This document shows, piece by piece, positions 13,880-22,357 of a stretch of DNA of 27,730 nucleotides; position 1 is the first letter of the stretch; the number at the start of each line of letters is the position of its first letter. The position numbers and the translations under genes are program-made. A model generated the notes under the pieces. It worked only from the letters and a program-made list of their open reading frames with translations. It was not told the DNA's origin and made no database searches. The stretch spans positions 1 through 27,730 of the forward strand of contig CAZSSM010000087.1 of NCBI GenBank assembly GCA_964609385.1, given 5' to 3'. The stretch comes from CAZSSM01 sp964609385 (GTDB taxonomy: Bacteria; Planctomycetota; Planctomycetia; Isosphaerales; Isosphaeraceae).

Positions 13880-16097
13880 ACGTGAAGACAGTGACGAACA
13901 AGATGATTCCTAAGGTGATGGGCCAGAAGAGCAGCTTGGCCGCCAGGTTGTCGCGATACTCCAAAAGCGGCACAGCATCGGTCGTCGTGAACAGGAGCGA
14001 ATTGATCACCACGAGGAGCAGGACGAAATAGGACGTGATGTAGAGCGCTTCGAGATAGGTGATCGTGTCCAGCCCCAGGCCGCGTCGCAGATCGATATGC
14101 ATCAGGGCGATCGTGAAGAAGAACGCGCCGCTGGTCTCCAGGACGCCGAAGGTCGAGAAGCCGGAGCTGGACTTCTTCTCCTCGTTGAAGCTCGAGCTGA
14201 TCAGGACGCCGTGCAGGAGCGCAGCGACGATCAGGAGCGGGGCGATGTGTGAGATGAATGGTGTGAGAATTTCGCGTCGGGTCAGGATGTTGAACTGCAG
14301 GACGGGTACCTCGGTGAGGGAGGCCGGGCCGTCACCGAAGCGGACCTCATAGTCGGTCGGCTCGTAGCTGAAGTCGCTGCCCCGGACGGTCCATCCGGGC
14401 AGGACCAGATCGTTGAAGACGCCGGGGCGGGCGGCGGAGTTGACCAGCTGGTATCGCCTAAGGTCGGGGATGAGAATGACGTTGCGGGCCCGATCGGGAT
14501 GGCCCAGCTTAATCGGCACGCGCTGATGGTCGAAGGGGTAATTGCCGTAGTCGAACCGCTCCCGAAGGAGGACGCGGAAGTCCCAAGTGACCACCTCCGC
14601 ATCGCCGACTAGCTCGCGACCGGTCTCGGTCAAGTCGAGCGCTTCGGGCTCGGGAGCGATGCCGGGGAAGCTCACCGCACGGGTGAGATCATCATGTTCG
14701 CGGGTTGAATAGCGCTGCCAGATCGTGCCTCCGATCTGAACATGGCTGGCATCCTGGAAAGTGAGCGACCGCACGAAGATCGTGGTGGGGATCACCGTGG
14801 GCTCCGGGAGGTGGAGCCGTTCGGCTCGGAGCAGCTGCTCATCGAGGAACGCGTCGAGCCCCTGCAAGTCACCGACCCGCCGCGAATCGTTCTCGAGGCC
14901 GGACTGTCGAGGCGGGGCCTCGCCGGCGAATCGCCAGACTAGGCCGATCGCTCCGACCAAGAGCAAGGAAGCGATGGCGCTCAGGGCCCAGAGCCGAGGC
15001 TCGTCGAGACGATCCACACGAAGCACCAATGCCGCCGCCAGGATCAGGACGACCAGGGCGTTGAGCACCAGAACGATCTTGCGACGCCGGAGTTCGTCCC
15101 CGGCCTGCATCAGTTCGTTCTCGAAGAGGCCGACCAGCAGCGACCAGCCGGCCCGCTCGATCGGCCGATAAAAGAACCAGCCGTCCTGTGTGGCGCCGCC
15201 AACCTCGACGCGGAGCCGAGCCTCACCGGTCGCTCCGGCCATCATCCGCTCAGCCAGTCGACCGAGTTCCCGGTTGTTCCGTTCCCGAGCGACCTCAACG
15301 AGGGTCACGCCAGCACGAACGACATCGAAGCGCGGGTTGGCGAGCAAGAGGCCCTCGGCATTGATGAGGATTCCTCCGCCGAGCCGACCGATGATTTGCT
15401 TGTTCAGGAGGTCGTTGAAGTCCTCCAGCGAGACCGACATGTTGACGACACCCAACTGCACACGTTTCTCGGTCTCCGAGTCGTCTCGGAAGAACGGGAC
15501 GCTGTAGCCAACGTACGTCGTCCCGGCAGCCGGACCGTAACCGGAGACCCAAACGCCGGGCCCGTCCCGGTTGGCCTGCTGGTACCAGAGGGCGTCCTCA
15601 CGGCGCTCCGCGTCGGTGTAGTCGTAGTAGTCCTCGATGGGAACGATATCCCCGGACTCGACACTAAAGAACGGAGCGTACAATCGCCGCTCGCCGTTGA
15701 AAGCGAACGGCTCGTAGGCGACCGTCAGCCCGAGCAAATACGGCTCGGCCCGACTCGCCTCTTCCATCCGCGCGTCGAGGGTCTCGGGGCCGATCTCCCC
15801 CCGTTCCAGGGCACGAGCGAACTCCTCGGTGATCGCCTCGACCCGATCCATGTCGGCCAGCAGAGCCTGAGAGATCCGATCGCTCAGGGTCCGCCCGAGT
15901 GACTCGGCATCCCGATCGAGTTCCAGGACGCGCTGTCGGAGCCCCACACCTTGGACAATCGAGGCAGTCGTCGCCGCCACAAGGATGATGGTCGCGATCA
16001 GCCGCGAAGAGCGGTGGCCGCGCCTCGGCTCCAGAACTGCGTGAGGCTTCTCGGTCGGGGTTGAGGAATCGCGTTGACGGACCTTGCGTCGCTTCAC
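13872..16097 (-). CDS. dCache sensor fused to a pLGIC-like (Cys-loop superfamily) channel
   Basis: 741-residue membrane protein. Order: basic cytoplasmic N-terminus; TM helix 33-53; periplasmic double-Cache sensor about 54-335 with typical WYQQA (172-176) and YSVPFF (199-204) segments and a GVVNMSVSL strand; TM 340-358; TM 368-388. Then comes a second periplasmic beta-rich domain, about 425-610, with RFDYGNYPFDHQ. In place of the Cys-loop turn of pentameric ligand-gated channels, YPFD-x-Q is the signature that survives in bacterial members. Four C-terminal helices follow: M1 611-633 (after FNILTRRE), M2 about 648-668, M3 680-703 after a TITYLEAL linker (family: Y-T-x-D/E) and M4 720-740 ending the protein. 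Topology is consistent. It is probably a ligand- or metabolite-gated ion channel. GTG 16097 has GGAG 9 nt upstream. The longer ATG 16199 would read through the tRNA-Gly promoter. Confidence 0.82.
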   Translation of the reverse strand: MKRRKVRQRDSSTPTEKPHAVLEPRRGHRSSRLIATIILVAATTASIVQGVGLRQRVLELDRDAESLGRTLSDRISQALLADMDRVEAITEEFARALERGEIGPETLDARMEEASRAEPYLLGLTVAYEPFAFNGERRLYAPFFSVESGDIVPIEDYYDYTDAERREDALWYQQANRDGPGVWVSGYGPAAGTTYVGYSVPFFRDDSETEKRVQLGVVNMSVSLEDFNDLLNKQIIGRLGGGILINAEGLLLANPRFDVVRAGVTLVEVARERNNRELGRLAERMMAGATGEARLRVEVGGATQDGWFFYRPIERAGWSLLVGLFENELMQAGDELRRRKIVLVLNALVVLILAAALVLRVDRLDEPRLWALSAIASLLLVGAIGLVWRFAGEAPPRQSGLENDSRRVGDLQGLDAFLDEQLLRAERLHLPEPTVIPTTIFVRSLTFQDASHVQIGGTIWQRYSTREHDDLTRAVSFPGIAPEPEALDLTETGRELVGDAEVVTWDFRVLLRERFDYGNYPFDHQRVPIKLGHPDRARNVILIPDLRRYQLVNSAARPGVFNDLVLPGWTVRGSDFSYEPTDYEVRFGDGPASLTEVPVLQFNILTRREILTPFISHIAPLLIVAALLHGVLISSSFNEEKKSSSGFSTFGVLETSGAFFFTIALMHIDLRRGLGLDTITYLEALYITSYFVLLLVVINSLLFTTTDAVPLLEYRDNLAAKLLFWPITLGIILFVTVFTFI

Positions 16098-16187
16098 ACT
16101 GATGATCTCCGTTCCACGATCCCGAAGCCGAGCGCCTCTGATGGGCAGAATTGCTCCGGTGGTCCTGGAACAGGGGACAACTCCCCG

Positions 16188-16216
16188 TTGCCAGAACAAA
16201 CCCTCGATGCTAAGAT
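16188..16216 (+). promoter_or_regulatory. sigma70-type promoter of tRNA-Gly
   Basis: TTGCCA (16188-16193), 17-nt spacer, TAAGAT (16211-16216), then 12 nt to the first base of the tRNA. Box quality, exact spacing and position all fit a housekeeping promoter. It is divergent from the sensor-channel gene. Confidence 0.6.
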
Positions 16217-16228
16217 TTCATGTGCGAC

Positions 16229-16299
16229 GCGGCTATAGTGTAATGGTAGCCCGACTGCCTCCCACGCAGTAAGTGCGGGTTCGATTCCCGCTAGCCGCT
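16229..16299 (+). tRNA. tRNA-Gly (anticodon CCC)
   Basis: Complete 71-nt cloverleaf. Acceptor GCGGCTA (16229-16235) pairs with TAGCCGC (16292-16298), with discriminator T at 16299. The anticodon stem is 16254-16258 with 16266-16270, and anticodon CCC is at 16261-16263. The T arm has the TTCGATT loop. The D arm carries AATGGTA. No CCA is encoded. It reads GGG codons. Confidence 0.96.
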
Positions 16300-16305
16300 C
16301 TGGAT

Positions 16306-16322
16306 CCCCGGATATGACGGGG
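16306..16322 (+). terminator. hairpin behind tRNA-Gly
   Basis: CCCCG (16306-16310) and CGGGG (16318-16322) with a 7-nt loop start 6 nt after the tRNA. There is no T-run. It is likely a termination or 3'-processing hairpin. Confidence 0.35.
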
Positions 16323-16484
16323 GGACGATGAGAGGTGTCGAGGTTTAGCAATTCCCAATGATTTATGCGGAGTCGTTCTTCAAGCGCCCTCTCAAATTAT
16401 TCCGACAGCTTGCGACCGAATATGCCTCTGCCATGTTTGGAGCAGATTGATTCTAGTCCCGAAATCGCTTTGGCAAGCGATGAG

Positions 16485-19400
16485 CTACTTCAAAATACGA
16501 AGGATCGAACTGATGGTTGGGTCGAGTCCGGGTTCGTAGCGGTCTCGGATCACTCCAAGTTGGATTGCGAGGTCATTCGGGTCGTCAACGAGGGGTGTAC
16601 AGGGTTGCAAAGCCCCCTCCCAACTGGGGTCTCCTTCAAGGGATGGTCGTTGGATTCCCGGTTCGGTACTCAGCCCGAGAATCGGATATTCGTCGGGGAT
16701 CCGGCTCTCCCGATCCAGATGTTCGTCGCCCCGGAGAGGACTCACCTCATGATGCGGGACCGAGAGGAGACGCCAGGGTCTGGGGAAAATCTCGTCAGCC
16801 TCGGCGATTCGCGAGATCAACCAAGCCCCCGGACCAATCCATGTCAATTGAATGGTGGCTCTCGGGTGAGGTGTCGAATCAACGGTTGATGGTCCCGGTC
16901 GTTCGGGATGTCCAACGAGCATTGGCGCGGGCGGTTTCTGGCGATGGAGTTCATCGATCCGTTCGGCAAGGATTCGATCGTCGCCCCGGTACCAAGCACA
17001 ACGGGCTGATCCGCGTCGGGCACGGCTGAGGATAGCGTGACGCAGCCGGCGCTCGCGACCCGGTCGATCACCGGAACGCGAGCCGGCTCGACGGATCGCC
17101 AGGCGATACCCAGCGAGGGCCTCGTCGAATCTCGCGGCTTGCTCGGCGAGTTCGGCGCGTTGGATCAGGGCCAGGTCGATCAGCCGCTCGCGATCGGGTG
17201 TCGGCGGCTCGGGATCGGACCAGGCCGCGTCGAAACACGCGACCATCCGGTCCCATGCCTCTTTCCAATCAGCCGAGTCTACGCGACCCGTCGATGCCCG
17301 TTTCGCTGCCTGAAACCCCTGCAAGAGCGCTTCGTCACGCGAGAGTTGGATCGATGGGGCCCAGCCCTCCTCAACAAGCGCGACTTCGGACCGATCCGGT
17401 TCGGGTGACATCGAGGAAACCACCGCGAATTGGCAGTGTGGGTGGTTCGGCACATCATTCGGGACAATGATTCGCCTGTGCATGCGATCCGTTACATGAT
17501 TTCTAATTTCGACGCATGTCAACCAAATGCGGATCCGAATCGGATCGTCGAGCGGGTACGTCTCGGTGAGACTTTGGGCCGCCTCAGCATGTTCCCGGGC
17601 TTGGGGCCAATCGTCGCGTTCCATGGCGAAGTCGACGGCGATCAGGCGGACCTCCGGTGATCGAGCCAGAACCGGATCATCCAGGACGACCGGCTCGAGG
17701 TCGCTCCAAAGCTCGCCGGCCTCGGCCGACCGCCCGAGGTCCAGGCTGGCCCAAGCTCGGAGGATCCGGCAGAGCACGGCCTGGCGGTGACGATCGGGCT
17801 CGAAGCCGTGGTCCAGATAGGTGGCGCGTTGCAGATCGGCGAGCACCTCATCGGCGTGAAGCTGGAGTCTCACGCGTTCGAGCGGGACGAACCGCATCCG
17901 TCGCCAGGCCGTCCAGAACCGGGTGTCGGCCTCGCGCTCATCCTGGCCGAGGCGTTGGTACAGCTCCGCAGACCGACGGAGGTCGGCATCGACCCCATGA
18001 TCGTCGCGGTTCAAACGCACATCGAGCGAGGAGCGACAAGTCAGCAAGTCGGCGAACTCGAGAAGCGTCAATGCGGGGTCTTGTTCCAGGATCGCCAGTT
18101 GCTCGTCGAGCGTTGAGGTCGGATCGATCGGGCGTCGCAAACCTCGACGGATCGTGTCGAATCGCCGCGCGATCGGGCGACGGACCGGGTCATCGCGATC
18201 CACATCGAACCGGTCGGCGGCCACCACGGACGACTCTTCGAAATGGCGCCAGGCCGGTCGGAGGGCGAGGACCGGGATCCGGTCGTGTGGCCGTTCCAAG
18301 CCGATACGGTCCTCATGACCCTCGGTCGGGTCGCGGAGCGTGACGATCCCTTCCGCGTCCCCCCACGCGATCCAACGCGGTGCCAAGCGGAGCGCATCGA
18401 CGGCCAACATCCCGGGCGCTCGGTCGTCGACGACTTCGATGATCCGCAGTTCCCGCTCGAAGAGCGAGGCGTCCGGTCGATCCTCTGAGGGACTCGAGGG
18501 TCCGTTGCCGGACGTCAACGGCACGGCCAGGCATTCCCCGAACGAGCCGACGACCAGCCAGGCATCGCGATCGATCAAGGCCATCCGCAACGGCTCCGCC
18601 TCGTCGATCCTCGACGGGAGAACCGCCAAGACTCGTGGGGGGGCCTCGCCGGTTCCGAGCGCGAGCAGGCGGCCGAGTCGATCGATGAGCAAGGCCGAGA
18701 CGCCTGGCAGGCGTCGGGGCAAGCTCAAGGCGAACGCGTCGCGTGCGACCACGACCGGCGCGGCTTGGCTGAGCCCTTGGACTGTGATCAAGCGGTCCTC
18801 GGCGTCGATGACCCACCAACGCGGATTCCCCGGTCCCCGGAGATCGAGCGCGAGTCGACGGATCGGAGTCCGACAGACCCGCCGCCGTGCCTCCTCGATG
18901 AGCCGATCGCCGGCGCCTCGGAGCCGGAGTTGGACCACGATCCCGGCCTCGGTCCCCACCAGGACCCGCGAACGGACCGGATCGACCGCCACACTCGTAA
19001 TCGGCCCCGCCTCCAGACTCAGGCTTTGGACCGCCTCCCAGTCGTCCTTACCCCTCGCGAGGTAGAGGTGAAGTCGAGACCGATCATGCCCGATCAGTCG
19101 GCGATCGCGAATCGTTCGGAGCGTAACGACTCCCACCCCGAACCGATCGGGATCGAAGATCGTGACGTGATCATCGAGGTCGAGCCGAATCTGGACGATT
19201 CGTCCGGATCGGTGTGTCGACAAGAGAACATTGCCGGCCCAGACCAGTTCACGGACCGAATCGTGTCGCTCTCCAGTGGCGCACGGGAACCGTCGCGCGA
19301 TCCGATCAGAATGTGGACCGGCCGTCCATGGATCGAGGGATCGCCCTTCGGCGTCGAAGGGGGATGACCCGTCGGGCCGGACGCAACCTCCGACTCCGAG

Positions 19401-19502
19401 CGGACCGGCGACCAGGCCGAGTCCGGTCAGGGTCCGGCCGAACTGTCGACGTGAGAGTTGAACACGCGCGAACGCGGGAGAGATCGGAGGGGTTCCGTCC
19501 AT
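16485..19502 (-). CDS. Tat-exported lipoprotein, beta-propeller plus helical repeats
   Basis: 1005-residue protein of unknown function. The N-terminus has a twin-arginine motif SRRQF (17-21), a hydrophobic stretch of G/L/A/V and a lipobox VGGC with Cys40. It should therefore cross the membrane folded by Tat and be lipid-anchored. Residues about 80-430 contain repeating short strands (ELVWAGNVLLSTHRSGRI, ITSVAVDPVRSRVLVGT, RWIAWGDAEGIVTLRDPT), like WD40/PQQ-type blades. From about 470 the sequence is helical with TPR-like segments. Examples are ADLLTCRSSL, YQRLGQDEREADTRFWTAW, AWASLDLGRSAEAGELW and AEQAARFDEALAGYRLAIRRA. No catalytic motif is visible, so a binding or scaffold role is suggested. 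The start at ATG 19502 has only a weak ribosome-binding site. It follows the alpha/beta hydrolase on the same strand after 72 nt and may be co-transcribed. Confidence 0.85.
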   Translation of the reverse strand: MDGTPPISPAFARVQLSRRQFGRTLTGLGLVAGPLGVGGCVRPDGSSPFDAEGRSLDPWTAGPHSDRIARRFPCATGERHDSVRELVWAGNVLLSTHRSGRIVQIRLDLDDHVTIFDPDRFGVGVVTLRTIRDRRLIGHDRSRLHLYLARGKDDWEAVQSLSLEAGPITSVAVDPVRSRVLVGTEAGIVVQLRLRGAGDRLIEEARRRVCRTPIRRLALDLRGPGNPRWWVIDAEDRLITVQGLSQAAPVVVARDAFALSLPRRLPGVSALLIDRLGRLLALGTGEAPPRVLAVLPSRIDEAEPLRMALIDRDAWLVVGSFGECLAVPLTSGNGPSSPSEDRPDASLFERELRIIEVVDDRAPGMLAVDALRLAPRWIAWGDAEGIVTLRDPTEGHEDRIGLERPHDRIPVLALRPAWRHFEESSVVAADRFDVDRDDPVRRPIARRFDTIRRGLRRPIDPTSTLDEQLAILEQDPALTLLEFADLLTCRSSLDVRLNRDDHGVDADLRRSAELYQRLGQDEREADTRFWTAWRRMRFVPLERVRLQLHADEVLADLQRATYLDHGFEPDRHRQAVLCRILRAWASLDLGRSAEAGELWSDLEPVVLDDPVLARSPEVRLIAVDFAMERDDWPQAREHAEAAQSLTETYPLDDPIRIRIWLTCVEIRNHVTDRMHRRIIVPNDVPNHPHCQFAVVSSMSPEPDRSEVALVEEGWAPSIQLSRDEALLQGFQAAKRASTGRVDSADWKEAWDRMVACFDAAWSDPEPPTPDRERLIDLALIQRAELAEQAARFDEALAGYRLAIRRAGSRSGDRPGRERRLRHAILSRARRGSARCAWYRGDDRILAERIDELHRQKPPAPMLVGHPERPGPSTVDSTPHPRATIQLTWIGPGAWLISRIAEADEIFPRPWRLLSVPHHEVSPLRGDEHLDRESRIPDEYPILGLSTEPGIQRPSLEGDPSWEGALQPCTPLVDDPNDLAIQLGVIRDRYEPGLDPTISSILRILK

Positions 19503-19540
19503 GGATCAGTCTCGGGGCTCCCGAACTCCTCGGGATTGGT

Positions 19541-19566
19541 CCCCAGCCCCCTTGAAGGGGTTGGGG
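19541..19566. terminator. strong G/C hairpin between two minus-strand genes
   Basis: CCCCA (19541-19545) pairs with TGGGG (19562-19566), and inside it CCCC (19548-19551) pairs with GGGG (19557-19560) around a TTGAA loop. It lies between the hydrolase stop and the 1005-aa lipoprotein start. It may be an attenuator or terminator after the hydrolase, a transcript-stabilising stem, or a copy of a dispersed intergenic repeat. No T-run follows. Confidence 0.4.
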
Positions 19567-19574
19567 AGCGCGGC

Positions 19575-20354
19575 TCAATCGCGTTGCTGGAGGAACGCGA
19601 TCATGTGTTGGGTGACCTGTTCGGGATTCTCGACCGGGCTCATGTGCGCGACGTCTGGGATCCGATGGAACTGGGCTCCGGGGATGGCTTGGGCCAGGGC
19701 CTCCATCGTCTCAGGAGGACTGATCGGATCTTGATCCCCGGCGATGACCAGGGTCGGTTGGGTGATCGTGGGGAGCAGTCCGGTGCGGTCGGGCCGCTTG
19801 GCCAAGGCGCGGAGCGTCCCGGACACGCTGGTTGGATTGGCCGCGTGCATGACCTTGCGGAAGGCCTCGATCAGTCCGGGACGACGCTGACGCGTGGATG
19901 AGCTGAAGAGCTTGGGGAGCATCGCGTCAACGACCGGAAGGACATCATCGGTCTGCTCGACGGCCTCCGCGTTCTTGATCCGGCCTTGGGCCTGATCCGG
20001 CGTGTCGGCCTCGGCTTTGGTATGCAGGAGCATCAGGGATCGGACCTTCTCGGGGTGTCGTGCCACGATCGAGAAGGCGATGTAGCCACCCATCGAGAGC
20101 CCGCCCAGGTCGACCGGTTCGTCGGGCACGAGTCGATCGATCAGGCCGAGGACGTCGTCGGCCATCTTGTCGACGGCGAATCCATCGCTTGGCAGCGCGG
20201 ACTGTCCGTACCCCCGGAGATCGGGCACGATCACCCGCATCGACTCGCGGAGCCGGACCGTCTGGCTGGCCCACATCGTGCGATCGAACGGAAAGCCGTG
20301 GAGCAGGATGAGGGGTTGCCCCGATCCCCCGTCTTCATGAGAAAGCGCAAGCAT
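19575..20354 (-). CDS. alpha/beta-fold hydrolase
   Basis: 259-residue soluble alpha/beta hydrolase. The oxyanion region is HGFPFD (19-24), the nucleophile elbow is GLSMG with S87, the acid is D209 in GDQDP (D207 is an alternative) and the catalytic base is H237 in VAHMSP. All triad residues are in canonical order, so it should be active. The small cap between about 115 and 190 resembles that of 3-oxoadipate enol-lactonase and related esterases, but the substrate cannot be assigned. ATG 20354 has GGAGGG 10 nt upstream (complement of 20365-20370). Longer frames from 20393 or 20444 add unconserved-looking residues. It is divergent from the TolC-like gene. Confidence 0.93.
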   Translation of the reverse strand: MLALSHEDGGSGQPLILLHGFPFDRTMWASQTVRLRESMRVIVPDLRGYGQSALPSDGFAVDKMADDVLGLIDRLVPDEPVDLGGLSMGGYIAFSIVARHPEKVRSLMLLHTKAEADTPDQAQGRIKNAEAVEQTDDVLPVVDAMLPKLFSSSTRQRRPGLIEAFRKVMHAANPTSVSGTLRALAKRPDRTGLLPTITQPTLVIAGDQDPISPPETMEALAQAIPGAQFHRIPDVAHMSPVENPEQVTQHMIAFLQQRD

Positions 20355-20682
20355 ATTCGGAGATCCCTCCGCGGTCCTCGATCGATCCGGCATGACCCGT
20401 CGGACCCGACATCCGGATCGGGATGGAGCGGCATAGCCGAGCATACCGATGACTCTAAAGCAGCCGACGGAGACCGGTCAACGCAGCGGACCGGACCGGT
20501 TCGGCCGGGCCGAGCCACGTCGTGTCGGTTTGGGGGGCGGGCCGGCGATCCGGATCGAATCGCCCTTGGCGCGGACGTCGCGTTGGTCTACCAGACCATC
20601 GTGGAATCCGCCGAACTCGAAGACGGTCGACGGCCGGGCTTTCCCCGACCGCGATGCGCTGGGCCCTGGTCATGGTGATGCG
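20355..20682. other. divergent intergenic region, no gene seen
   Basis: About 330 nt between the minus-strand hydrolase and the plus-strand TolC-like gene. An open frame extends the TolC-like gene upstream to 20449, but it is low in hydrophobic residues and would bury the signal peptide. A perfect palindrome at 20584-20598 is the only clear signal. Confidence 0.45.
20584..20598. promoter_or_regulatory. 15-bp palindrome, possible operator
   Basis: TGGTCT-ACC-AGACCA, perfect 6-bp arms with a 3-nt centre, about 85 nt before the TolC-like start and within the shared upstream region of the divergent hydrolase gene. It could bind a dimeric repressor. The regulator is unknown. Confidence 0.3.
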
Positions 20683-22134
20683 ATGATCCGAATCGGACCC
20701 CGAGGCGGTCGCCAGCTCTCCAGCCCAGCGCGGGTCGTGCTCGCGTTGGCCGCGCTCGCGAGTGGACACGCCCTGGTCGGCTGCCAGTTCCTTGGCTCGG
20801 AACCACCTCATACGCTCTCCGGACTTACAGGACAACCCCTCCCGCTGCTCGACGAGTTGCCTCCGACCCAAGTGTATCCGACCCAACTCGAGTCCCCAGT
20901 CGCATCTCTCGGCCCGGAGTCCCCAGCGCCTCCGACTCCCCCTAGCTGGACCGAGGTCGCCCTCAGCGGACCGGTCACCTCGAATCGGATGGCCGGACCA
21001 TCGGTGCCGGATGTGAGTGCGAGTCTCAACGAACCGATTGATCCCCTGATCCCCGAGGACGATCCCGGCTATCGTTTGCTTCGCAATTATCAAGAGACGG
21101 CCATCCGTCGGAGTCCGGAGTGGCAGCAGACGGTGGCCGATCTGGCCGAGGCTCAGAAGGACTACCAGGCCATGCAGGCTCGAGGGGATGGGCCCTCGGT
21201 CGAGACCTTGATGCAGCATGTCCAATCGGCTCGCTTTGATCGGAACGGCGGTGCGATGCTCAACACGCTGATCGCCTCGCTCCGGATCAGCTTGGCTCAA
21301 ATGCGTGTGCAGCAAATACAGGCTCAGATCCACGAAACGATCACCCGGCTCTACTTCGATCAGCTCGAGGCCGAGCAACTCGCCGAGGCGATCGTCGAGA
21401 ACGCGGAGATCGCCGGCGACTTGGCCGAGATCGCCCGAACTTCGATCGACGCTCAGGGTCCTCGTGTCCTCGACATCACGCTGGCCGAGCAGGCCAACCT
21501 GATCCTCCAGCGCGACCGGTTGGAGGCCCAGCGTCGGATCACCTCGGCCCAGGTCCAACTGGCCGAACGGCTCGGGCGATCCCGAGACGCCGAGGTCGAG
21601 GTTCGTGGACTGGATCTGAGTAAGATGGCCCTGCCCGAAGACGGCTTCGAGCCGCCCGACGTGGAGTCGCGGCTCAATGAACTGGCCGGCCTCCGCACCC
21701 AATTCCGTGACCTCCAGCGACAGATCGCCGCCTCGGCGTCTCAGAGGCGACCTCGATTCTTGCCGTTGCTCGGCGGGGAGCCGGAGCTGGATCCGCAGAT
21801 GTTGACCAACGCCTCCGATGTTCTTGGACAGACGATCCAGATGATGGGCGGAGCCCAGATCCGGAGTCGGTTCGAGGAGCTGACCGACCTGGCCATCGGC
21901 GCCCAGGCTGCTCAGGCCAAGGCCGGACTCCTGGCCGACGCCCTCGTTCCGGCCACCCGCGAAGCGCTCAATCTGGCCCTCGCCCAATATCGTTCCGGTG
22001 ACGTCGGGTTCGTCGCCATCGATCGGCTCCGACGCGACATCCTCCAGTTCCAACGCGAGCTGATCGAGGCCGAATCGACCATCTCGAGGACCCTGGTCCG
22101 GCTCGGCCAAGGGGCCGACGCACCCCCATTTTGA
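20683..22134 (+). CDS. TolC-family outer-membrane lipoprotein
   Basis: 483-residue envelope protein. The signal peptide ends in lipobox LVGC with Cys34. A Pro/Ser-rich linker of about 90 residues follows. From about residue 125 two long helical stretches match the TolC/OEP pattern: an ITRLYFDQLEAEQLAEAIVEN helix followed by a second one with ITLAEQANLILQRDRLEAQRR, and a C-terminal pair ending in LAQYRSGDVGFVAIDRLRRD. TolC trimers form the exit duct of efflux pumps or type I secretion. No membrane-fusion protein or RND pump lies beside it. The ABC exporter in this window is 12 kb away, so pairing is not supported. ATG 20683 is chosen because the signal peptide begins there. Its ribosome-binding site is weak. 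The segment between the two helical halves is shorter in strands than in a typical TolC. Confidence 0.85.
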   Translation: MIRIGPRGGRQLSSPARVVLALAALASGHALVGCQFLGSEPPHTLSGLTGQPLPLLDELPPTQVYPTQLESPVASLGPESPAPPTPPSWTEVALSGPVTSNRMAGPSVPDVSASLNEPIDPLIPEDDPGYRLLRNYQETAIRRSPEWQQTVADLAEAQKDYQAMQARGDGPSVETLMQHVQSARFDRNGGAMLNTLIASLRISLAQMRVQQIQAQIHETITRLYFDQLEAEQLAEAIVENAEIAGDLAEIARTSIDAQGPRVLDITLAEQANLILQRDRLEAQRRITSAQVQLAERLGRSRDAEVEVRGLDLSKMALPEDGFEPPDVESRLNELAGLRTQFRDLQRQIAASASQRRPRFLPLLGGEPELDPQMLTNASDVLGQTIQMMGGAQIRSRFEELTDLAIGAQAAQAKAGLLADALVPATREALNLALAQYRSGDVGFVAIDRLRRDILQFQRELIEAESTISRTLVRLGQGADAPPF

Positions 22135-22170
22135 ATCGCTCTGAAGTCTTAGTACGGTGGAGAAGCCGAC

Positions 22171-22253
22171 ACGAAATGTCGATGACCAGACGCTTGTGTC
22201 GGGCGTGCCCCCTTGGTCTTATGTAGGTCGATGATCGTCGGGTCACATTTCGT
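22171..22253 (+). other. nested inverted repeats, possible structured RNA or terminator
   Basis: The outer arms ACGAAATGT (22171-22179) and ACATTTCGT (22245-22253) are perfect 9-mers. Inside them GACCA (22184-22188) pairs with TGGTC (22214-22218), and ACGC (22190-22193) pairs with GCGT (22203-22206). The arms nest without crossing, which is a fold rather than random repeats. The element lies 37 nt after the TolC-like stop and about 100 nt before the 222-aa gene. It could therefore end the first transcript or act as a leader of the second. It matches no riboswitch I know. Confidence 0.35.
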
Positions 22254-22357
22254 AACTTTCCCCTTCGTGGCAACCGATGCCGTCACGCATCCCACCCGAC
22301 GGGCGGTTGTCCCCGATTCATCAGCAGTTCGACGCGTTTTCCGAGAAGGATGAACCC

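Noticed and set aside
20455..22110. 551-codon minus-strand frame across the TolC-like gene
   Set aside because: Antisense shadow of a high-GC gene. The plus strand has a signal peptide, a lipobox and TolC helices.
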